Assembly (NCBI GenBank): GCA_964564545.1
Contig: CAZMBP010000028.1
Location: forward strand, 62,001 to 126,000
Direction: 5' to 3'
DNA: 64,000 nucleotides
DNA from: CAJQQY01 sp964564545
GTDB taxonomy: Bacteria; Bacteroidota; Bacteroidia; Chitinophagales; Saprospiraceae
Under the pieces are notes generated by a model. That model was not told the DNA's origin, made no database searches, and saw only the letters and a program-made list of their open reading frames with translations. Position numbers and translations under genes: made by a program. Positions 51,153-59,800 of the stretch are shown piece after piece. The stretch's first letter is position 1, and each line of letters starts with the position of its first letter.

Positions 51153-52637
51153 ATGAAAAAACAATACTTCCTTTTTATCCTATTCTTATTGACTTCTATT
51201 TTTGCAAACGGGAAGCATTTTGAATTTACTCCGCTTGCGACTGAAGCTTACCAAAAAGCTATGAGTTTACGATTTGACGAAGCAAAAAAGGATATCGAAA
51301 AAATCAAAAGAGAAGATCCCGAAAATCAAATTGTTTATTTCATCGAAAATTACATTGACTTTTTTACAGTTTTTATCAATGAGAACAAATCAGAATTTAA
51401 GCGACTAGAAAAAAACAAATACCCTCGCCTCAAGCAGATTAGAAAAGGAGATAAAAACTCCCCTTACTATTTATATTGTCAAGCAGAAATTAAATTACAA
51501 TGGGCTTTGGCTCGATTAAAATTTGAACAATATTTTAATGCCTTTAATGAAGTAAGTGATGCCTACCATTTGTTGAAACGTAATCAAAAGAAATTTCCAG
51601 ATTTCGTAGCCAATAAAAAAAGTTTGGGTATGCTCCATGCCATCGTCGGAACAATTCCTAGCAAATATAAATGGGGTGTAAAATTACTTTCGGGGATGGC
51701 TGGAAATATCAAGCAGGGCAAAAGAGAAATGGAAGAAATTTTAATTTATGCTCAGTCGAATCCATTTATGTTTGAAGAAGAAACTTTGGTCATGTATGCA
51801 TTTTTAGTTTTGCATCTCAAAGATGATATGGACTCCGCTTGGAATATTATTCAAAATAAAAAATTAAATCCATCAACCAATCCTTTGGTTTGTTTTGCAT
51901 TAGGAAACATTGCCATTCACACCGGAAGAAATGATAAGGCAATTGAGATTTTGGAAAATCGTCCGAAAGGAAGTCAGTATGCTAAATTCCATTTTTTAGA
52001 TTATATGTTGGGGCTCGCAAAATTGTATCGCCTAGATCGAGGAGCTGATATCTATTTGAAAAAATATATTAAAAATTTTCATGGCCAAAATTATATCAAA
52101 GAAGCTTACCAAAAGTTAGCTTGGTATGAACTCGTTAAGGGAAATGAAATTAACTATGTTCACTACATCAAATTTTGCAAAACCGAAGGAGCTAAAATTA
52201 TCGGCGGAGACAAAAGTGCAGAGAAAGAAGCGAAGGCTAAAAAAATTCCAAATATGGTTTTACTCAAAGCTCGATTACTCTTTGATGGAGGATATTATGA
52301 TCGTGCATTTAAGTTATTAAAAAAACGAACATTGGCTGATTTTAGCACTCAAAAAGATCAATTAGAATATGCTTATCGATTAGGGCGTCTCACTCACAAT
52401 ACAGGAAAACATGATGATGCAATTATATATTATCAAACCACAATTGACCGGGGAAGATATGCGAGTTATTATTTTGCTTGCAATGCTGCACTTCAAATTG
52501 GGCGAATTTACGAGTACCAAAAAAATAAAGTAAAGGCTAAAGAGTTTTTTAAATTGTGCCTTTCCATCAAGCCTGATGAATACCGAAATAGTCTCCATCA
52601 AAAGGCAAAGGCCGGTTTAAATCGGATCAGCAATTAA
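51153..52637 (+). CDS. secreted TPR-repeat protein
   Basis: 494 residues from the ATG at 51153, where a signal peptide (KKQYFLFILFLLTSIFANG) begins; the earlier frame overlaps a terminator. The body is almost all helical, with TPR-type units such as CQAEIKLQWALARLKFEQYF, FALGNIAIHTGRNDKAIEIL and GRLTHNTGKHDDAIIYYQTT near the end. A conserved-looking ALLHAIVGTIPSKYKWGVKL segment (HAIVGTIPSKYKWGVKLLSG) is typical of a Bacteroidota family of unknown function. It probably acts as a periplasmic scaffold. Confidence 0.88.
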   Translation: MKKQYFLFILFLLTSIFANGKHFEFTPLATEAYQKAMSLRFDEAKKDIEKIKREDPENQIVYFIENYIDFFTVFINENKSEFKRLEKNKYPRLKQIRKGDKNSPYYLYCQAEIKLQWALARLKFEQYFNAFNEVSDAYHLLKRNQKKFPDFVANKKSLGMLHAIVGTIPSKYKWGVKLLSGMAGNIKQGKREMEEILIYAQSNPFMFEEETLVMYAFLVLHLKDDMDSAWNIIQNKKLNPSTNPLVCFALGNIAIHTGRNDKAIEILENRPKGSQYAKFHFLDYMLGLAKLYRLDRGADIYLKKYIKNFHGQNYIKEAYQKLAWYELVKGNEINYVHYIKFCKTEGAKIIGGDKSAEKEAKAKKIPNMVLLKARLLFDGGYYDRAFKLLKKRTLADFSTQKDQLEYAYRLGRLTHNTGKHDDAIIYYQTTIDRGRYASYYFACNAALQIGRIYEYQKNKVKAKEFFKLCLSIKPDEYRNSLHQKAKAGLNRISN

Positions 52638-52660
52638 CTACAAAACCGACCTTTTTCTTT
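52608..52660 (+). terminator. probable terminator overlapping the stop codon
   Basis: AAGGCCGGTTT (52608-52618) pairs with AAACCGACCTT (52643-52653), 10 of 11, with the TAA at 52635 in the loop, then TTTTTCTTT. Confidence 0.5.
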
Positions 52661-52974
52661 AAAAACCCTACCATTAGCAAATTAGGTTAATCAAAATATT
52701 AAATATTTTAAATTTGTAATTGCATTGTAAATCAATCTTTTGTATATTTATTTTATTATAATTTAAACATTTCCACATTCCGTTTAGATTATGAACCCAA
52801 CAGGTCTTCAAAAACACAAAGCGGAACTCCCCTTATTCGCTTTTATAATCTGAAAACTCAATATTAATTCTTATTAAAGTATTTTACATCAAATAATGAA
52901 ATTGATTGTAAAAATAAGTCTGTCGTTTTTCAGGCCTAAATCAACTTTTTCGAAACACTAGCAAAAATCAATTT
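52654..52974. other. non-coding region before a small gene
   Basis: Strongly AT-rich, with no ORF that looks real. It should hold the promoter of the small gene at 52975; AATCTTTTG near 52733-52741 is a partial match to the -7 consensus, and no clear partner box is seen. Nothing else is recognised here. Confidence 0.35.
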
Positions 52975-53322
52975 ATGCATTCTCAGACAATTGTCGCAGC
53001 AACTAAAAAGTTGCACCCCACACTTGCCTCAACTATATTTTCCATTTTGGATTCTAGAATTCAATTTTTAGAATATCAAATAAACGTGCAGTTCGCACCA
53101 CAAAACCAATCGTCTCAAAACCACTTGAAAGCCTACGAAGAGTTTATGGATTTTTATGCAAAAACTTCAAGGGCTCTTAAGTTACTCCAAATCTTAAAAG
53201 AGTGGGTTCGCGAAGATAATGCTTCTACGATTTTTCACTTGTTGCAAAATGATGAATATCTTAATTATTCCGAAAATCAACTCGAAAGAAAAATTAGGAT
53301 TAGAGCATTTGAACATATATAA
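52975..53322 (+). CDS. small helical protein, function unknown
   Basis: 115 residues from an ATG at 52975. It is soluble and mostly helical (TIFSILDSRIQFLEYQINVQ, then LKAYEEFMDFYAKTSRALKL and LQILKEWVREDN), without cysteines, a signal peptide or membrane parts. Its place 125 bases before a kinase-like gene on the same strand suggests a partner or regulator, but no family is known to me. Confidence 0.7.
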   Translation: MHSQTIVAATKKLHPTLASTIFSILDSRIQFLEYQINVQFAPQNQSSQNHLKAYEEFMDFYAKTSRALKLLQILKEWVREDNASTIFHLLQNDEYLNYSENQLERKIRIRAFEHI

Positions 53323-53447
53323 ATAAAATTGGCTTAATCCTTGATATGTCAAATTATACAAAACAATAATACCAACGTTTCGTATTTCGCCATTTTAAAA
53401 ACCGACTATGAATCGATTTTAACACACTTTAAACAAAAAAATCTCCC

Positions 53448-54221
53448 ATGACTATCATTACAAACTATCGCGAAGAGGTAAAAAGATTTGAACGTCTTTT
53501 TGAAAATAGACCTACTGCGTCTGTTGAAAAATTCTCTGAAGCGTTAACAGAAAAACCTCAAACAACCGACATGGTCAATGCAGCTGCCAACAGTTTGCGA
53601 AGTCCACTTTTAGCTTTAAAAATTTATTTGGACTTGTTAAAAGATTTTCCTCAGGAAGAAAAAAAGACCGATGTTTTAAAAAGAATGAAAATAACGACTA
53701 ACGAAATGGCAAAAAAAATTAATGCCTTATCTACTTTAGTCGATGTCCAAACTGAATTAAATCCAACCAAAGAAAAAGTCAATTTTGCCAATTTGCTAGA
53801 GGAAGTGAAAATTGAATTGAGTGCACAATTCGACTTAAACGATATAACTTTTACTACTAATTTTATTGAGCCAACTATAAGAGCTAATGCTTCGGAACTG
53901 TCATTATTACTTTTCCAAATGTTGCATAATTCTATCACCTACCGTCAGGACAAACAACCTTTACACATCACAATAAAAACTAAAAAAGTAGGTGGATATT
54001 TACTACTTGGGATTAAAGACAATGCTAAAGGAATGGTCATCAAAAATGATAACGAAGCTGAAAAGTTATTCCGTCCATTTTACAGACTAAATAATTCTAG
54101 CAATGGAATCGGAATAGGTCTGAGCATCGTTCGAAGTATTGTTGACAAATACCATGGTGAAGTAAAAGTACGTAGTCGAATCAACGAAGGTTCGATGTTC
54201 AATATTTATTTGAAAGGATAA
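53448..54221 (+). CDS. histidine-kinase-like protein lacking the phospho-acceptor histidine
   Basis: 257 residues without a membrane segment or sensor domain. The dimerisation helix reads VNAAANSLRSPLLALKIYLD, where the normal SH-[ED]-LR-[ST]-PL has N48 in place of the histidine. The ATPase part is largely intact: an N box with QMLHNSITYRQD, a changed G1 box (IKDNAKGM instead of DNGxGI), and GIGIGLSIVRSIVDKYHGEV as G2. It could bind ATP, but it cannot pass phosphate by the normal route. It may serve as a pseudo-kinase, a phosphatase or a dimer partner. Family assignment is clear; the missing histidine is seen directly. Confidence 0.9.
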   Translation: MTIITNYREEVKRFERLFENRPTASVEKFSEALTEKPQTTDMVNAAANSLRSPLLALKIYLDLLKDFPQEEKKTDVLKRMKITTNEMAKKINALSTLVDVQTELNPTKEKVNFANLLEEVKIELSAQFDLNDITFTTNFIEPTIRANASELSLLLFQMLHNSITYRQDKQPLHITIKTKKVGGYLLLGIKDNAKGMVIKNDNEAEKLFRPFYRLNNSSNGIGIGLSIVRSIVDKYHGEVKVRSRINEGSMFNIYLKG

Positions 54222-54240
54222 AACGGTTATTGAGAAATAA

Positions 54241-54281
54241 AAAAAGACTTGGCTAAGAAAATTGGTCAGGTCTTTTTTTGT
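54241..54281 (+). terminator. intrinsic terminator
   Basis: AAAAGACTTG pairs with CAGGTCTTTT (one G-U pair), then a run of T, just after the kinase-like gene. Confidence 0.65.
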
Positions 54282-54285
54282 TTTT

Positions 54286-54368
54286 CGTAGGACGACTTTC
54301 CAAGTCGTCACTATACAAACGACTTGGAAAGTCGTCCTACGAGGAACGATTTGGAAAATCGTTTTACG
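54286..54368. repeat. 23-bp palindrome (CGTAGGACGACTTTCCAAGTCGT) plus a decayed copy
   Basis: The left arm 54286-54308 and right arm 54319-54341 are exact complements. A second run AACGATTTGGAAAATCGTTTTACG (54345-54368) matches the right arm with only transitions (C to T, G to A). It looks like a dispersed palindromic repeat with a decaying neighbour. Confidence 0.8.
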
Positions 54369-54403
54369 GGGGTTATTTTTACCAAAACAATAAGTAATTG
54401 CAG

Positions 54404-57400
54404 GTGAAAAAAACATTCCTTTTTCTACTTTTTATTCTTTCCAATTTATCATTTTCGCAAATACTCCGCGGGCAACAATTTAATTTTCAAAATTATTCTG
54501 TCAGCGAAGGTTTAGCCCAATCACAAGTTTATGCGATGATCGAAGATCGCTATGGATACATTTGGTTAGGCACACAAGGTGGAGGAGTTTGTCGATTTGA
54601 TGGAAAAAAATTCACCCAATATTCTACTCGCCATGGGTTAGTTAATAATTATGTGGAATCATTATTTGAAGATAAAGATGGAAACATCTGGATCGGTACT
54701 CAAAAAGGATTTAGCAAATTTGATGGCCAAGCATTTCAAAATTTCCATTTACCTAAAAGTGATTTTATCACCGCCATTTCACAAGATCCATTAGGTAAAA
54801 TTTGGATTGGAACTTCCAAGGGAACTTATCAATTCGATGGTAAAAATTTTACGGATTATCACCTTAACTCCTCACGAGTCAATTGTTTTTTTTATGATAA
54901 CAAAGACAACCTTTGGATAGGAACAGATGAAAGTGGTGCCTATCAAATTCGAGATGAAAAAGTATTAAAAAACTTCAAGTTAGCTGATGGACTTTCAGCC
55001 AACAACATCAAAAGTATTTATCAAGACGACGAAAACAATATTTATTTCGGCATTTTCAATGGAGGAATAAATGTATTCAATGGAAGTTATTTTTCCTATT
55101 TCCGAACAGATGAAGGATTGGCTAGCAATCTAGTCACGAACATGTTTGCTGATGATGAAGGACAGATTTGGATTAGTTCACAAAACAAAGGAGTGACGAT
55201 TTGGAATCCAAAAGAAAATACTTTTTCCTACCTCGATGAGTCAGATGGATTGGCTAATGATCATGTTCGAAATATTCTAAAAGACCATTGGGGCAATTAT
55301 TGGATAGGTACTTCAGGTGGTGGCGTAAGTAAATATTCAGGGCAGCAATTTATACATTATAATACTTCAAATGGTCTGCAAGGAAACCAAGTTTATGCAC
55401 TAGCAAAAGATACTGCAGGTCATTTTTGGTTGGGAGCTTCAACCAAAGGTATTTCTTATTTCGATGGGAAAAAATTCACTCACTATGGCGCTGACGAGGG
55501 GTTTGCAGATGTCAAATGCAAATCTATTTTTGTAGATGATGCTTCGCGAGTTTGGATTGGAACGGAAGGAATGGGATTGGCACTTTTCACTCAAGGTACT
55601 TTTCAATTCTTCAAGCATGATGATGGCTTGAGTGGTAATTTCATCAGAGATATCATTCAAGATAAACAAGGAAGAATTTGGATAGCAACAGCAGGTGACG
55701 GTATTACTCAAATTGAAGTTTCGAGAGAAGAATTCACTCTATCTCCTCCTTTGAATGGAAGCGTCGATAGCAGTTTTCAAGAAGCACAAGTTCGCTATCG
55801 CGATAATCTGAAATTTAGAATTTACCGAAAAGGGAAACTAGGTTTAGGAAGTAGAAAAATTACAGATTTACACCTTGATAAAAAAGGTCGAGTTTGGTTT
55901 GCCACTAGAGATAATGGAATTGGTTTTTTTAAAGATGATGAATCGATTTTCACCATTTCAACTAAAGATGGATTGCTTGATAATCACGTTCGATCTTTGA
56001 CAGAAGATGCTGATGGCAACTTATGGATTGGAATGGCGAGCAAAGGAATTTGCAAACTAAAATTATATCGCAATTCCTTTATTATTGAAAATATAAATAC
56101 TTTCTCTTACATCGAAGATCGAGAAAAAGGTAAGACCTTAACTTCAAATAATGTCTATCTTTTACAACTTGATAAAAATCAAAACTTATGGGTAGGATCA
56201 GAGGTTGGTTTAGATAAACTTTCTTTTGACAAAACTGGAAACATCAATAAAATCAAGCATTACGGCAAGTCAGAAGGTTTTGTAGGAATCGAAACTTGTC
56301 AAAATTCGTCTCTTCGAGATAGCATGGAAAACCTTTGGTTTGGCACTATGAATGGATTGACAAAATACAATCCGAACAGCGCAACCAACAATCCAATTCC
56401 ACCAATAGTCAATATCTCTGCAGTTAATTTGAATTATGAACCTTTGTCCCAAACTGAGTTTAAAAAATGGGCTAATCCACGTGGCGGAATTCTTCCTGGG
56501 TTGGAATTACCTTACGATCAAAATGATTTAGAATTTGAGTTTCAAGGTATTAATCTATCCAATCCTGAGAAAGTTTTATATCAATGGAAACTAGAAGGCG
56601 CAAGCGATGAGTGGACACCTTTGAGGTCTAAAAATACTGCTGATTTTAATAACCTTCCACCGAACGATTATACTTTCTTTTTGCGAGCATTTAATGAAGA
56701 TGGTGTGGCGAATGAAACGCCTTATAAAATGAGTTTTACCATCCTTCCACCCTTTTGGCAGACGTGGTGGTTTAGACTTGTAAGTATATTGTTAGGAGTT
56801 TTTTTAATTGGCTATTTTATTAGAGTTCGCATCAATCAAATTCGTCGAAAAGCTGCTCGAGAAAAAGAAAGATTAGAGATGGAAAAAAACTTATTGAGTC
56901 TGGAACAAAAGGCATTGCAATTGCAAATGAATCCGCATTTTATTTTCAATACATTGAACTCCATTCAAAGTTTGATTTCTCAAAAAGATGAAAAAACAGC
57001 CCGCTACCAACTCGCTAAATTTTCTAAATTGATGCGTTCAATTTTGGAAAATTCTAGGTCGCAACTTATCACACTTGAAGATGAAATTCAGACTTTGCAA
57101 AACTACCTGGCTATCGAAAAATCAAGCCGTGGAAACACCTTCGATTTTGAAGTAACTACCTTGCTCGAAATGGATACGGAAGAGTTAATGATTCCCCCGA
57201 TGATGCTTCAACCTTTTGTGGAAAATGCGATTATTCATGGTATAGCACATTTGAAGGAAAAAGGGAAAATCGATATTCATTTTTTACAAAAAAATAAATT
57301 ACTCGAATGTTCCATCAAAGATAATGGCATAGGAAGAGCAGCAGCCAAAAAGATCAAAAGTCAAATCGAACATCAACATAAATCAGCTGCATTGGAAGTG

Positions 57401-57532
57401 ACGCAAGAGCGATTAGATATTTTAAACAAAGATTTAATAGGTTTAAAAAGTTTGGAAATTATTGATTTGATAAATGAAAGTGGTGATCCTTCAGGAACTA
57501 AAGTGGTGGTGCGATTACCTGTGGAAGAATAA
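54404..57532 (+). CDS. beta-propeller LytS-type sensor histidine kinase
   Basis: 1042 residues from the GTG at 54404 (a TTG two codons earlier is the alternative); the signal peptide KKTFLFLLFILSNLSFSQ begins there. Residues about 25-660 are repeated two-component-regulator propeller blades with IWLGTQGGGVCRFDGK, NIWIGTQKGFSKFDGQ and WIGTSGGGVSKYSG units. A Y_Y_Y domain (about 700-760) and one membrane helix (WWFRLVSILLGVFLIGYFI) follow. The kinase part has QMNPHFIFNTLNSIQSLIS with phospho-acceptor H845 and a HATPase with FVENAIIHGIAHLKEKGK. It probably senses carbohydrate outside the cell and signals to the LytTR regulator at 58906. Confidence 0.94.
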   Translation: MKKTFLFLLFILSNLSFSQILRGQQFNFQNYSVSEGLAQSQVYAMIEDRYGYIWLGTQGGGVCRFDGKKFTQYSTRHGLVNNYVESLFEDKDGNIWIGTQKGFSKFDGQAFQNFHLPKSDFITAISQDPLGKIWIGTSKGTYQFDGKNFTDYHLNSSRVNCFFYDNKDNLWIGTDESGAYQIRDEKVLKNFKLADGLSANNIKSIYQDDENNIYFGIFNGGINVFNGSYFSYFRTDEGLASNLVTNMFADDEGQIWISSQNKGVTIWNPKENTFSYLDESDGLANDHVRNILKDHWGNYWIGTSGGGVSKYSGQQFIHYNTSNGLQGNQVYALAKDTAGHFWLGASTKGISYFDGKKFTHYGADEGFADVKCKSIFVDDASRVWIGTEGMGLALFTQGTFQFFKHDDGLSGNFIRDIIQDKQGRIWIATAGDGITQIEVSREEFTLSPPLNGSVDSSFQEAQVRYRDNLKFRIYRKGKLGLGSRKITDLHLDKKGRVWFATRDNGIGFFKDDESIFTISTKDGLLDNHVRSLTEDADGNLWIGMASKGICKLKLYRNSFIIENINTFSYIEDREKGKTLTSNNVYLLQLDKNQNLWVGSEVGLDKLSFDKTGNINKIKHYGKSEGFVGIETCQNSSLRDSMENLWFGTMNGLTKYNPNSATNNPIPPIVNISAVNLNYEPLSQTEFKKWANPRGGILPGLELPYDQNDLEFEFQGINLSNPEKVLYQWKLEGASDEWTPLRSKNTADFNNLPPNDYTFFLRAFNEDGVANETPYKMSFTILPPFWQTWWFRLVSILLGVFLIGYFIRVRINQIRRKAAREKERLEMEKNLLSLEQKALQLQMNPHFIFNTLNSIQSLISQKDEKTARYQLAKFSKLMRSILENSRSQLITLEDEIQTLQNYLAIEKSSRGNTFDFEVTTLLEMDTEELMIPPMMLQPFVENAIIHGIAHLKEKGKIDIHFLQKNKLLECSIKDNGIGRAAAKKIKSQIEHQHKSAALEVTQERLDILNKDLIGLKSLEIIDLINESGDPSGTKVVVRLPVEE

Positions 57533-57560
57533 TTTTCAAAAAAATTTAGGAAGCTATTTT

Positions 57561-58517
57561 ATGAAAAAACTAAACTACATTTTATTCTTTCTTTCCTTGT
57601 TTTTCATTTTGCCAAATACATCTTTTGGGCAAAGGATTAAAAAATTAAAAAATCTCCCGTCTAGGAAAAAGCATGATATTTACCTTCAACTAAAAAATGT
57701 TGATTCGATAGAACAAACTTTAGTTTACATAATTAACCGATCCGGAAAAGATCAAATGTTTTATGGCACTAACGGAAGATTTCATATTTATCCCGAAGCA
57801 AAAAACCAGTCTGGTGAATGGACAAATATCGATCATAGGATTATAGATTGTAGGACTGGAATAGATTATACAATCCTTCCTAATGATCATTTTTCATGGC
57901 AAAGAAAAGATCTTCCAATAGGAGATTTTAAAACTCAAGTTCGATATACAGTCGTTCTAAATGATACAACTATATACTCCAAACCTTTCCAAGCGAATGT
58001 TCCAAGTTATAGTTTTGGGACTCAGAAAGAATATTTGATTGGGCAATATGATGCAAAATTGAAAGATGGAGATTTATCAGAGTCAGATAGGATATTTTAC
58101 ATGCTTAGAAAAGCATCTACTTATTCAAGTGTTTTCAAAGATTTTGACAATGCAATAAATACAACTAATGAGTGTATTCAACTTTATCCTAATTCTGAAA
58201 AAGCGCATTTTTTTTTAGGCAAACTATATCTTAGAAAATTTTCTAAATGTAGAAAAGAAAGTTCTGAGGAAGAATTACAAGTGACGCTTAGTGCCTGTTT
58301 TGAACAATTAAATATCGCCAATAAAATTGCTGGTTTTAAAAATGACGAAATACAAAAAGAAATACAACATCAGAGTAAGCATTTCAAAAAAATACTCCCT
58401 CTAAAATCAACATGGAATAGTAATAATAAACTCGATTGTATCGAAGTCGATGGAAAAATAAAATGCTTTGAAAAATGTCTAATCAATGATTATGTGGAAA
58501 TAAAATTCAAAAACTAA
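57561..58517 (+). CDS. secreted protein, function unknown
   Basis: 318 residues from the ATG at 57561; an earlier in-frame start at 57474 would overlap the kinase gene. A signal peptide (KKLNYILFFLSLFFILPNTSFGQ) is clear. The first half is beta-rich (HDIYLQLKNVDSIEQTLVYI), the second helical with a TPR-like unit (NTTNECIQLYPNSEKAHFFL) and four late cysteines (C-I-E-V, K-C-F-E-K-C). It is 28 bases after the kinase gene, so it may be part of the same transcript. No family is recognised. Its stop overlaps the converging small gene by 4 bases. Confidence 0.82.
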   Translation: MKKLNYILFFLSLFFILPNTSFGQRIKKLKNLPSRKKHDIYLQLKNVDSIEQTLVYIINRSGKDQMFYGTNGRFHIYPEAKNQSGEWTNIDHRIIDCRTGIDYTILPNDHFSWQRKDLPIGDFKTQVRYTVVLNDTTIYSKPFQANVPSYSFGTQKEYLIGQYDAKLKDGDLSESDRIFYMLRKASTYSSVFKDFDNAINTTNECIQLYPNSEKAHFFLGKLYLRKFSKCRKESSEEELQVTLSACFEQLNIANKIAGFKNDEIQKEIQHQSKHFKKILPLKSTWNSNNKLDCIEVDGKIKCFEKCLINDYVEIKFKN

Positions 58518-58777
58518 AAAAACCGCCACGCCAAAAACAATCCAACATAAACCACTAAATAAAATCGATAGAAATTCCTCATCTTTAAATACTCCTCATT
58601 CTCAGGAAACACATTTCCTAATAATCCTTTCATTTCTTTAATAAAAATAGGTTTGATGTTGATTTTCCAATCATCCGTTTCATATACTATTTTTCGAAAT
58701 TGACTTCGATAATATCCCATCGGAAAACTCCAAATGAAAAAAAGGAGGAACCATATATTTTCTTTAATCCAATTCAT
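58514..58777 (-). CDS. small membrane protein, function unknown
   Basis: 87 residues with two hydrophobic segments, one near the N terminus (IWFLLFFIWSFPMGYY) and one at the C terminus (FYLVVYVGLFLAWRFF), and a charged middle. It is convergent with the preceding gene, and the two stop codons share the bases CTAA. It breaks up the kinase-to-regulator run from 54404 to 59649. I do not recognise the family, and the size leaves room for doubt. Confidence 0.65.
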   Translation of the reverse strand: MNWIKENIWFLLFFIWSFPMGYYRSQFRKIVYETDDWKINIKPIFIKEMKGLLGNVFPENEEYLKMRNFYRFYLVVYVGLFLAWRFF

Positions 58778-58905
58778 GGAGAAGTAACAAAGAAAATTTT
58801 ACTATGTTTTAAAGTAATGGGTTTAGCGAAGATTAATTACTTTTAGCAAACGATAAATTATATACTTATATACTTTTTTGATATTTTGTAAATAAAAAAA
58901 AATCT

Positions 58906-59649
58906 ATGAAATTGACTGCTGCGATTGTAGATGATGTAGCCCAAGCAAGAGCCACGCTCAAAGAAGATTTAGCCGCTTATTGTCCTGATATCGAAATTAT
59001 CGGCGAAGCTGATGGAGTTGTTTCTGGTTCTAAACTTTTAAATAAAATAAAACCCGATGTGGTTTTTTTAGATATACAATTACAGGACGGAACTGGTTTT
59101 GACATTTTGGAAATCCTTGGAGACATTTCCTTTCAAGTAATTTTCACAACTGCTTCTGATGAGTTTGCTATTAAGGCATTTAAATTTTCCGCAGTTGATT
59201 ATTTACTCAAACCTGTCGATCCTGATGAGTTAATTTTAGCTGTACAAAAAGTTTCGAAAGTCAATAATTCAACTCAAGAGAATTATGATTTATTATTAAA
59301 CACCGTCAAAGAACAAAGCGCTCCCAAACGAATGGCTTTGCATACTTTAGAAAAAATCCATGTGACGGAAATTGCAGATATTGTACGATGTGAGTCGAAT
59401 GGAAATTATACTACTTTTTACTTTAAAGATGGACACAAGTTATTGGTCACCAAAACTTTAAAAGAATATGACCAAATGTTGAGCGAATATCAATTCGCCA
59501 GAGTTCATCAATCACACCTAATCAATGCCCAACAAATCAAAGAATTTGTCAAAGTCGATGGTGGATATTTAGTGATGCGAGATGGTTCTAAAATTCCTGT
59601 TTCGCTTCGCAAAAAATCTGTCGTGATGAAATTATTGGAAGACCTATAG
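58906..59649 (+). CDS. LytTR response regulator
   Basis: 247 residues. The receiver domain (1-125) has the acidic pair D9-D10, phospho-acceptor D56 in VVFLDIQLQDG, T in the IFTTAS strand and the K of YLLKPVD. The C-terminal LytTR domain (about 145-247) has IADIVRCESNGNYTTFYFKD, then FARVHQSHLINAQQIKEF and DGSKIPVSLRKK, a non-HTH DNA-binding fold. It is the natural partner of the LytS-type kinase at 54404, from which it is separated by two other genes. Start is the ATG at 58906. Confidence 0.95.
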   Translation: MKLTAAIVDDVAQARATLKEDLAAYCPDIEIIGEADGVVSGSKLLNKIKPDVVFLDIQLQDGTGFDILEILGDISFQVIFTTASDEFAIKAFKFSAVDYLLKPVDPDELILAVQKVSKVNNSTQENYDLLLNTVKEQSAPKRMALHTLEKIHVTEIADIVRCESNGNYTTFYFKDGHKLLVTKTLKEYDQMLSEYQFARVHQSHLINAQQIKEFVKVDGGYLVMRDGSKIPVSLRKKSVVMKLLEDL

Positions 59650-59670
59650 TTTTTTAATAATTGTGTTCTT

Positions 59671-59703
59671 AGGTATCAAATCTCTGGAAGGGATCCGATA
59701 CCT
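59671..59703. repeat. AGGTATC...GATACCT palindrome
   Basis: AGGTATC at 59671-59677 pairs with GATACCT at 59697-59703, and the inner part includes GGATCC. It follows the LytTR gene and shares AGGTATC/TCCGATA with the copy at 22319-22341. T9 follows 8 bases later, so it could also end transcription. Confidence 0.4.
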
Positions 59704-59800
59704 GACGTAATTTTTTTTTCCTTAAGTTGACGACATTAGACTCGAAGTCACCTTTTAAGTAGAGAACATTTTCCAAAAAAAAACTACAACTAGTTAATTT

